DNA from: JAWXCE01 sp034440495
GTDB taxonomy: Bacteria > Pseudomonadota > Alphaproteobacteria > Rhizobiales > Rhodomicrobiaceae
Length of the DNA: 29,221 nt
NCBI GenBank assembly: GCA_034440495.1
Contig: JAWXCE010000023.1
Location: 1-29,221, forward strand
Direction: 5' to 3'
Each line of letters begins with the position of its first letter. The first letter of the stretch is position 1. The position numbers and the translations under genes are program-made. Below the pieces are notes generated by a model. That model saw only the letters and a list, made by a program, of their open reading frames with translations. It made no database searches and was not told where the DNA came from. Below are positions 23,383 through 29,221 of the stretch, piece by piece.

Positions 23383-24615
23383 TTAAATGGGGGCGGGGCC
23401 GAAGACGAGCACGGCGTTCAGGCCGCCGAACGCGAATGAGTTAGACATCGCATAACTGATGATGCGCTCGCGGCCTTCATTGGCGGTGTAGTCCAGGTCG
23501 CATTCGTCGCCGGGCGTATCGAAGCCGATAGTGGGCGGCGCGAAGCCGTCGCGGATAGCCATGATGCTCGCCACCGCTTCCACGCCGCCGCCCGCGCCCA
23601 GGCAATGCCCGTGCATGGACTTGGTTGAAGATACGGAAAGCTTGTAAGCATGCGTGCCGAACACGGCCTTGATGGCGCGGGTCTCGTTCACGTCGTTGAT
23701 CGTCGTCGCGGTGCCATGAGCGTTGATGTAGTCGATTTCGGTCGACGCCAGCCCTGCATCTTCCAGCGCCATCTGCATCGCGGATGTTGGCCCTTCCACA
23801 GAAGGATTCACCATATCGCCCGCGTCGGACGTCATCGCGAAACCCTTAAGCTCTGCAAGGATCGACGCGCCCCGCGCGCGGGCGTAGTCCAAATCCTCCA
23901 GCACGAGGATGCCCGCGCCCTCCGACAGCACAGTACCGTTGCGGCGCTTGGCAAACGGGTAGCAACCGTCCGGGGACAGCACGCGCATGGCTTGCCACGA
24001 GCGCATCGAGCCATAGGTGACGGACGCTTCTGAACCACCCGCGACGCCCATGTCGATCATGCCCGACTTTATCATTTGGTAAGTGAGGCCGATGGCGTGA
24101 GCCGCCGTAGAGCATGCGCTGACTGTGCCAAAGCACGGCCCCTTGATGCCATACTCGATGCTGATATGCGCTGCCGCCGAGGAGGCGATGGAGCGCAAAA
24201 GCGTCAGCGGGTGCGTGGCTTTTTTCTTTAGGATGAAAAGGTCTTCGTATCCCTTCTCGATGGTAGCGAGTCCGCCAATCCCGGAGCCAATGATCGAGGC
24301 GGCGCGATGCCCATCCGGCACTCGGCCGTGAAAACCGGCTTGACTCATCGCCTCAATAGCGGCGGAACCGGCGAATTGTGAATAGCGGTCGGCAAGCATC
24401 AGCGGTTTGGAGTGGCTGCAACGCTCTCTCGGGTCAAAATCCTTAATTTGCCCGGCGATGTGGATGTAAAGGTCCTCCATGCTCATGCCGGTTAGTGGCC
24501 CGACGCCGCAGCGGCCCTCGCGCATGCCAGCCCACATGGCGTCCGCGCTTGTGCCGATAGATGTGACCGCGCCTTGCCCCGTTACCACAACGCGGCGCTT
24601 TGATGAACTCGCCAT
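23383..24615 (-). CDS. Beta-ketoacyl-ACP synthase, FabF (KAS II) type
   Basis: A 410-residue condensing enzyme. The active-site triad is complete: Cys168 in TVSACSTAAHAIG, His300 in NAHGTATTINDVNETRA and His337 in STKSMHGHCLGAGG, with Lys332 just before. The C-terminal SNSFAFGGLNAVLVF is the family's glycine motif. It condenses malonyl-ACP with an acyl chain, in the cytosol. It is encoded 18 bases downstream of a dedicated acyl carrier protein gene, so it probably serves a special chain (lipid, polyketide-like or signal) and not bulk fatty acid synthesis; the normal FabF is expected elsewhere. The HGHC in place of the more usual TGHL near His337 marks a divergent subgroup. The start has only a weak ribosome site; coupling with the ACP gene is likely. 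Confidence 0.92.
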   Translation of the reverse strand: MASSSKRRVVVTGQGAVTSIGTSADAMWAGMREGRCGVGPLTGMSMEDLYIHIAGQIKDFDPRERCSHSKPLMLADRYSQFAGSAAIEAMSQAGFHGRVPDGHRAASIIGSGIGGLATIEKGYEDLFILKKKATHPLTLLRSIASSAAAHISIEYGIKGPCFGTVSACSTAAHAIGLTYQMIKSGMIDMGVAGGSEASVTYGSMRSWQAMRVLSPDGCYPFAKRRNGTVLSEGAGILVLEDLDYARARGASILAELKGFAMTSDAGDMVNPSVEGPTSAMQMALEDAGLASTEIDYINAHGTATTINDVNETRAIKAVFGTHAYKLSVSSTKSMHGHCLGAGGGVEAVASIMAIRDGFAPPTIGFDTPGDECDLDYTANEGRERIISYAMSNSFAFGGLNAVLVFGPAPI

Positions 24616-24633
24616 ACATTTTGCTTTCGGAGT

Positions 24634-24903
24634 TTAAGCGGCGGCGCCGGTTGCGCCCTTTTCGGCGATGATCGATTTCACGCGCTCGACAACGGAACCG
24701 ACGGTCGCGAAATCCTGCACGTCCTCATTGGCGTTGTATGGGATCTGAATGCCGAAGGTGTCCTCGATGTCGAACACGATCACCGCGAGATCGAGCGACT
24801 CGATTTCGAGGTCAGCCAGCTTCGTCTCCATCGGCACGTGCTCGGGCGGGTTTTTCATGTTCTTTTTAAGAATGGAGACGATTTTGTCGGCGACTTCATC
24901 CAT
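24634..24903 (-). CDS. Acyl carrier protein
   Basis: An 89-residue acidic four-helix carrier. LADLEIESLDLAVIVFDIED carries the phosphopantetheine attachment Ser36 in the (D/E)SL motif. It continues TFGIQIPYNANEDVQDFATV. The start at 24903 (MDEVADKIVSIL) has AAGGAG 6 bases upstream; the frame opens further but those residues do not fit. Loaded by a holo-ACP synthase, it carries chains for the downstream ketoacyl synthase. The Lys-rich stretch ILKKNMKNPPEHVP in helix 1 and its loop differs from the AcpP type and suggests a specialised carrier. The pair forms a minus-strand operon, divergent from the acyl-CoA ligase. Confidence 0.93.
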   Translation of the reverse strand: MDEVADKIVSILKKNMKNPPEHVPMETKLADLEIESLDLAVIVFDIEDTFGIQIPYNANEDVQDFATVGSVVERVKSIIAEKGATGAAA

Positions 24904-25074
24904 AGCGCTCTCCTTGCCTTGCCTGATCCGTGGCGCTTGCAACGTAACGCACTGGGAAATTTTTGCAGGCGTTCACAATCGTGACGCCCCAGATAAAGCC
25001 AATTTTCCTTTAAGTCTAGCGTTTGAGAGCACATGGGCACAGCTATTGCGCCACAAGGTTAGCACGCCGCCGCC

Positions 25075-25155
25075 ATCATCACGGCATAGAGCCGGTGATC
25101 CAGAGGAATTGGAAAGAACCTGGATGACCGGGTCAAGCCTGGCATTGACAAAGCC
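25075..25155. repeat. REP-like palindromic repeat, related to the copy in the oxoprolinase gene
   Basis: Two stem-loops lie in the 394-base gap between the divergent ACP and ligase genes. The first pairs ATCACGGC (25078-25085) with GCCGGTGAT (25091-25099), one bulge. The second pairs CCGGG with CCTGG around loop TCAAG (25128-25142). The second half shares TGGAT, CCGGGTCAAGCC and GGCA with the element at 3371-3396. The remaining parts of the gap (24904-25074 and 25156-25297) hold no gene I can support. Confidence 0.6.
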
Positions 25156-25297
25156 TAAAGTGATTGTTGCCATTCCCTTGGCGCCGGGATTATGATCCTT
25201 TACGGCAAATAAAGAACGGCTTTAGCTTCGCTTAAGGGCGGGCAGGCGATAAAATGTCACTGGAAATGCGCAAAATCCACATCAGCGAGGGTCGCCA

Positions 25298-27022
25298 ATG
25301 AGCGTACACCATTTGCACAACAACGTAGAGCGCCCCACCGCTCAAACCGAGGCTTACCCCTGGATCGCCACCTACACCCCCGGCATAAAGTGGGATACCG
25401 TGTTCAAGCCCGAACCGCTGCATGCGACCATGGATAAAGCCGTCGCCCGCTACGGCGCAAAAGTCGCCACAAGTTTTCTCGGCAAAACGATGACATACTC
25501 AGAGCTTGGCGCGTGCATCGACCGCGCAGCGAAGGGGCTTTCCGCGCTCGGTGTGAAACCCGGCGTCAACGTTGGCCTGCTGCTGCCGAACTGCCCGCCT
25601 TTCATTATATTTTATTACGCCATCCTGAAAGCGGGCGGCACGGTCGTAAATTTTAATCCGCTTTACACTGTGGAAGAGTTGTCCGGCCAGGTGAAAGATA
25701 GCCGCGTCGCGATGATGGTCACGCTTGACCTAAAGGCCACATTCCCGAAGGCCGAGGCGTTGATGCAGGCTGGGCTGCTGCCGAAAACCATTCTCTGCCC
25801 GTTCAAAAACCAGCTCCCCGCGGTGAAAAGCGTGTTATTCAGCGCGTTGAAGGGCAAGGAAGTGTCTAAGTGGCAGGAGTCAAACCAACGCTCCAAAATC
25901 GTCACTTACGCCGAAGTCATGGACAATGACGGCAAGTTCACCTCGCCAAAAGTAGACGTGGAGGACGTGGCGGTTCTGCAATACACCGGCGGAACCACAG
26001 GCCTTCCCAAGGGCGCGATGCTGACTCACACGAATTTATCCTCGAATGTGCAGCAGATCATCTCCTGGTTCCCCGACGTGCGTCAGGGCGAGGAAAGCTT
26101 CGTCTGCGTCATCCCGTTTTTCCACGTCTTCGCGATGACGTGCCTGATGAACTTTGCCGTCGGCATCGGCGCGCGCCTCATCATGCTGCCGCGCTTTGAG
26201 ATCAACGCGACGCTTAAGCTGGTGAACTCGACCAAGCCGACGGTGATGGCGGGCGTGCCGACACTGTTCAACGCGCTCATGAACTCGCCCAGCATCAAAA
26301 AATACGATTTGTCGTCACTGAAATATTGCGTCTCCGGCGGCGCGCCCCTGCCGCTGGAAGTTAAAAAGGGCTTTGAGAGGGTTGCCGGTTGCAAGCTTGT
26401 CGAAGGTTACGGATTGTCTGAAACATCGCCTGTCGCCAGCATAAACCCGCCGCTTGGACCGTTCAAGGAAGGCTCCATCGGGCTGCCTTTGCCGAGCACC
26501 ATCATATCCCTGCGCTCGCTCGAAGACCCGGAGATCGAGGTGGCGCAGGGCGAGAAAGGCGAAATTTGCATCGCGGGGCCGCAGGTGATGAAGGGCTACT
26601 GGATGCGGCCTAAAGAAACGGCGGATGCTTTCGTCGGTAAATTCTTCCGCACCGGCGACGTGGCGACCATGGACAAGGAGGGCTTCAGCTATATCGTTGA
26701 TCGTATCAAAGATATGATCCTGTGCTCTGGCTATAATGTTTATCCCCGCAAGATCGAGGAAGCGCTGTACGAGCACCCGGCGGTGGAGGAAGTGACCGTC
26801 ATCGGCATCCCCGATCAGTATCGCGGGGAGGCACCAAAGGCTTACATCAAGCTGCGCGCTGGGCAACAGGCGACGAAGGCCGACATGCTCAAGCACCTGG
26901 AGCCAAAGCTGTCGCGCATCGAGATGCCCGCCGACATCGAATTCCGCGACGCCTTGCCGAAAACGCTCATCGGCAAGCTGTCGAAGAAGGAGCTGCGCGC
27001 AGAGATGGAGAACAAAGCCTGA
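25298..27022 (+). CDS. Long-chain fatty acyl-CoA ligase, FadD type
   Basis: A 574-residue AMP-forming enzyme. The phosphate loop is YTGGTTGLPKG (residues 229-239). The adenylate motif GYGLSETSP starts at residue 370. RTGDVATMDKEGFSYIVDR and KDMILCSGYNVYPRKIEE follow. The C-terminal Lys that catalyses adenylation is in LPKTLIGKLSKKEL. It activates a carboxylic acid with ATP and CoA; length and motifs fit long-chain substrates. GAGGG lies 5-9 bases before the ATG. It diverges from the ketoacyl synthase/ACP operon and converges with the lactonase-like gene, so a role in supplying or recycling acyl chains for that module is possible but inferred. Confidence 0.9.
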   Translation: MSVHHLHNNVERPTAQTEAYPWIATYTPGIKWDTVFKPEPLHATMDKAVARYGAKVATSFLGKTMTYSELGACIDRAAKGLSALGVKPGVNVGLLLPNCPPFIIFYYAILKAGGTVVNFNPLYTVEELSGQVKDSRVAMMVTLDLKATFPKAEALMQAGLLPKTILCPFKNQLPAVKSVLFSALKGKEVSKWQESNQRSKIVTYAEVMDNDGKFTSPKVDVEDVAVLQYTGGTTGLPKGAMLTHTNLSSNVQQIISWFPDVRQGEESFVCVIPFFHVFAMTCLMNFAVGIGARLIMLPRFEINATLKLVNSTKPTVMAGVPTLFNALMNSPSIKKYDLSSLKYCVSGGAPLPLEVKKGFERVAGCKLVEGYGLSETSPVASINPPLGPFKEGSIGLPLPSTIISLRSLEDPEIEVAQGEKGEICIAGPQVMKGYWMRPKETADAFVGKFFRTGDVATMDKEGFSYIVDRIKDMILCSGYNVYPRKIEEALYEHPAVEEVTVIGIPDQYRGEAPKAYIKLRAGQQATKADMLKHLEPKLSRIEMPADIEFRDALPKTLIGKLSKKELRAEMENKA

Positions 27023-27025
27023 CTG

Positions 27026-27844
27026 CTAAACGAGCGAGACCAGCCGGGTTTGCAGGCGCTGGGATTGCGGGTCGCGGGTTGGCAGGTAAACGGTTGGGCG
27101 GTGCCAAGTTAAATCGCGGATGTGGGACAGCGTTTTCATCGCTATAGTCTCATCGGCACTGACTCCGTCAATGCGCATGTCCAGCATATGCCGCTCGGTG
27201 TAGGAGGCGTCTCCAGCCAGAAAGATCGCCTTCTCGCCATCCAGAACCACAACCGAGATGTGATTGGGCGTATGCCCCGGCGTGGGCACGGAGATTACGT
27301 CGCCGCTGGACGTTATCTGGCGGCTTCGAGCGAATGGGCCTAACGGCCGGGCTTCGAATTCGAGCGGTTGCGGATCGAACCATTTGGACCAACGAGCTGG
27401 TAAATATCCTAAAATGCGGCCGCGGAGGCCCGAGGCCCGGCGAATTTCACCCGAATGAGCGAAAATTGCGCTGTCCGGGAAATGACGAAGGCCCGCGTCG
27501 TGGTCGATGTGCAGATGAGTCAGCACAACTTTGCGCACATCCCTGCTCCTGATGCCGAGCGAGCGGAGTTGGGGACCAATTTCCTGCTCAGGCTCGATAT
27601 CGAACTGAACGGCGAACCGGAAATACGGATGCCATTTTGGCAGTGACTGAAGATGCGCAGCCGATCCAGTATCAACCACGATAACGCCTTCGTTGTGCTC
27701 GACAGCCCAGGCGTAGGTTGGTAGCCATTCCGTCCATTGATCGTCCAGCAACGGGGCGGCCTGCCGCGCAAGACCACTGCCTTTTGCGGTCACCTGCGCA
27801 GTCTTCACGCGCACTGAACCAGTGCGGATTGCGTGTATTCGCAT
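27026..27844 (-). CDS. Metallo-beta-lactamase-fold hydrolase, N-acyl homoserine lactonase-like
   Basis: A 272-residue protein with the metal site THLHIDHD (His110, His112, Asp114, His115), PGHTPNH (His191) and AGDASY (Asp212). The AiiA-like order and spacing point to lactone hydrolysis, for example of acyl-homoserine lactones, though other esters are possible. The last metal ligand expected near the C-terminus (a His in a PxHDP-like stretch) appears as Arg257 in VYLPTRDPQSQRL, which might alter or lower activity. The start at 27844 (MRIHAIRTGSVRVK) has AAGGA 8-9 bases upstream. It lies 36 bases after the TetR gene on the same strand, so the two form an operon, probably autoregulated. No secretion signal is present. 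Confidence 0.82.
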   Translation of the reverse strand: MRIHAIRTGSVRVKTAQVTAKGSGLARQAAPLLDDQWTEWLPTYAWAVEHNEGVIVVDTGSAAHLQSLPKWHPYFRFAVQFDIEPEQEIGPQLRSLGIRSRDVRKVVLTHLHIDHDAGLRHFPDSAIFAHSGEIRRASGLRGRILGYLPARWSKWFDPQPLEFEARPLGPFARSRQITSSGDVISVPTPGHTPNHISVVVLDGEKAIFLAGDASYTERHMLDMRIDGVSADETIAMKTLSHIRDLTWHRPTVYLPTRDPQSQRLQTRLVSLV

Positions 27845-27880
27845 CCGATTTTCCTTTTTTAGAGCCACTATTAGGCGTTG

Positions 27881-28540
27881 TTATTTCTTGAGAATTGCTT
27901 GCAGTGCGCCGATCTCTGGCTGAACCGGGTCTTCACTAAAGGCGAGCCGGATGAGGCGCGCGAACGCCGCATTAACCCGCGCTTCGTTTTCAGGTTTCGT
28001 CAAATCAACGCCAGCCGACTGCCCGAGAGTGGCCTTGGCGAGCGTTAGATAGCGCATCGCGCCGGTCAGCATTGCAATTAACACGGGCGCGTCCACCCCC
28101 GGCGGTGGTTTGCGGTCTCCGCGCGCCTGAGAGACCCACGCCATCAGCGCCTTGGAGCGGACGTCCTCAATCTGCTGCAACGTTTCGGACTGCTCGACCA
28201 ACTCCCAAGCAAGCACCCGCTGCAGAACGGGGTTGTTCTTCAAAAGCTTTTGATAGCCGACCGCCAAGGCTAGGATGAAATCCGGATAGGTTTCAAACGG
28301 CCCTTCCGGCGGCATTTCTGCAAGCCAAAAGCTCGCATCTCCCGCGACGGCGCGCAGCACGCCGTCGATGCCTCCAAAATAGCGGGTGATCAGTTTTTTA
28401 TCGCACCCCGCCTCCGCCGCCACGGAGTTTACGCCGAACCCGGTGAAGCCGTCTCTGGCGATAACGCGCCTTGCCGCTTCAAGAATGCGGGCCTCCGTGG
28501 CGCTTCGGTTGCGCTGTTTCGGCTGGTCGGCAAAGGTCAT
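27881..28540 (-). CDS. TetR-family transcriptional regulator
   Basis: A 219-residue regulator. The N-terminal helix-turn-helix domain is RSATEARILEAARRVIARDG, FTGFGVNSVAAEAGCDKKLI and TRYFGGIDGVLRAV. The ligand domain is helical with WELVEQSETLQQIEDVRSKA. It normally represses nearby genes until a small ligand binds; the lactonase-like gene 36 bases downstream on the same strand is the obvious target. The start at 28540 (MTFADQPKQRNRS) gives a usual N-terminal arm; a reading from 28603 adds 21 residues. No ribosome site is clear. I saw no convincing palindrome in the 125 bases upstream, so the operator is not located. Confidence 0.9.
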   Translation of the reverse strand: MTFADQPKQRNRSATEARILEAARRVIARDGFTGFGVNSVAAEAGCDKKLITRYFGGIDGVLRAVAGDASFWLAEMPPEGPFETYPDFILALAVGYQKLLKNNPVLQRVLAWELVEQSETLQQIEDVRSKALMAWVSQARGDRKPPPGVDAPVLIAMLTGAMRYLTLAKATLGQSAGVDLTKPENEARVNAAFARLIRLAFSEDPVQPEIGALQAILKK

Positions 28541-28665
28541 GACTTCGGTTTGGAAGACGCCATGACGGGGCGAAGTAAGTGCGAGGCGGCGGCAACGTTG
28601 CACACCCCGGCCACGACAAGTTCCGCAATGTGAAGCAAGCGAAATTTTTAGTGTTGAGCGTTGGT

Positions 28666-29221
28666 TTAGTTAAATCCCTCAAAATCTTGGACAAAAGCGC
28701 GCAGCAGGGTGTGCGCCATGGATTGCGGGCCGGGCAGCGTGTGGCCGTCTGGGTCGCGGCCCTCAAGCATCGCCGCGACCTGATCGCGCGTCACCCAGCG
28801 CGCGCCCTCCAGTTCGGCGGGGTCGAGGCGCAATTCCGTTGAAAGCGCCTCCGCCCAGCAGCCGATCATGAGCGTGTGCGCGAAGGGCCACGGCTGGCTA
28901 GCAAGATACGTCACCCGGCCGACGCGCACGCTGGTCTCCTCCATCACCTCCCGGCGGACGGCGTTCTCGATATCGTCGCCCGGCTCCAGAAATCCGGCGA
29001 GTACCGAGTAGAATTTGTCCGGAAAACGCCTCTCGTGGCCGATGAGGCACCGCTCGCCGTCCGTCACGAGCATGATGACGGCGGGGTCGCAGCGCGGATA
29101 AACATCGAGGCCGCAAGCGGCGCATTCGGCCCGCCAGCCGCCATCTTTCAGCGCCGTGTTCGCTCCGCATCGCCCGCAACATCGGGCGTTCAATCGCCAG
29201 GCGGCAAGCGCGCGCGCTTGC
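28666..29221 (-). CDS. nudC: NAD(+) diphosphatase (NudC-type Nudix hydrolase), 5' end beyond window
   Basis: The open frame continues to the right edge; the visible 184 codons are the C-terminal two thirds. A zinc ribbon comes first: CCGRCG and, 17 residues on, CAACGLDVYPRCDPAVI. Then the Nudix box GFLEPGDDIENAVRREVMEE and the NudC-specific SQPWPFAHTLM. NudC hydrolyses NADH to NMNH and AMP and removes NAD caps from RNA. The Nudix box has Asp where the first catalytic Glu is usual (GX5D) and Ser in place of the late Gly (EETSV), while the central REVMEE is intact. An internal TTG at 29193 is not the start: codons before it (ARALAAWRLNARCC) still fit the family. It is 125 bases upstream of the TetR gene on the same strand. 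Confidence 0.92.
   Translation of the reverse strand, partial: QARALAAWRLNARCCGRCGANTALKDGGWRAECAACGLDVYPRCDPAVIMLVTDGERCLIGHERRFPDKFYSVLAGFLEPGDDIENAVRREVMEETSVRVGRVTYLASQPWPFAHTLMIGCWAEALSTELRLDPAELEGARWVTRDQVAAMLEGRDPDGHTLPGPQSMAHTLLRAFVQDFEGFN

Noticed and set aside
1..29221. CRISPR arrays, tRNA or rRNA genes, and insertion sequences.
   Set aside because: I saw no regularly spaced repeats, no tRNA T-loop/anticodon pattern, no rRNA sequence and no transposase motif on either strand.

Overview
The window is from a moderately GC-rich alphaproteobacterium, most likely of the order Hyphomicrobiales (Rhizobiales). The evidence is a CckA-type hybrid kinase followed by recA and alaS, a FliO-like gene divergent from cckA, an ECF sigma/anti-sigma pair, and REP-like palindromes of a type I recall as common in this group. 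The genus cannot be named from the sequence. The first ~260 bases are clearly more AT-rich than the rest and may be a boundary of acquired DNA.

Layout, left to right. (1) 1-1225: an AT-rich unknown gene fragment leaving the left edge, a HigA-like antitoxin with no visible toxin, and divergently a ParD/ParE toxin-antitoxin pair. (2) 1226-4984: a fused HyuA-HyuB 5-oxoprolinase whose inter-domain linker contains an in-frame palindromic repeat. (3) 4994-6317: a retron-type reverse transcriptase broken by two frameshifts and a stop, with a structured gene-free stretch upstream where a retron ncRNA would lie. (4) 6678-14747: a sulfotransferase-like gene, a FliO-like membrane protein, cckA, recA and alaS. 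(5) 14822-19962: an unrecognised conserved-looking protein, a 658-residue membrane/coiled-coil protein of unknown function, mobB, a YnfA-type membrane protein, a small secreted cysteine protein and a glutathione S-transferase. (6) 20220-23354: a four-gene operon of a Tat-exported beta-propeller protein (broken), a DUF305 His/Met-rich protein, an ECF sigma factor and its membrane anti-sigma factor. (7) 23383-29221: a ketoacyl-ACP synthase with its acyl carrier protein, a divergent long-chain acyl-CoA ligase, a metallo-beta-lactamase-fold lactonase-like enzyme with a TetR regulator, and the 3' part of a NudC-type NADH pyrophosphatase running off the right edge.

The genes do not form one system. 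The left 6.5 kb looks like an accessory island containing defence and addiction genes, partly decayed. The centre is core chromosome (cell-cycle kinase, recombination, translation). The right side has two plausible functional units: an ECF-controlled envelope/metal stress operon that has lost its first gene, and an acyl-chain module (ACP, condensing enzyme, acyl-CoA ligase) next to a regulated lactonase-like hydrolase. The most unusual observations are the repeat that has become coding sequence inside 5-oxoprolinase, with a related copy at 25.1 kb, and the decayed retron. I found no CRISPR array, tRNA, rRNA or insertion sequence.
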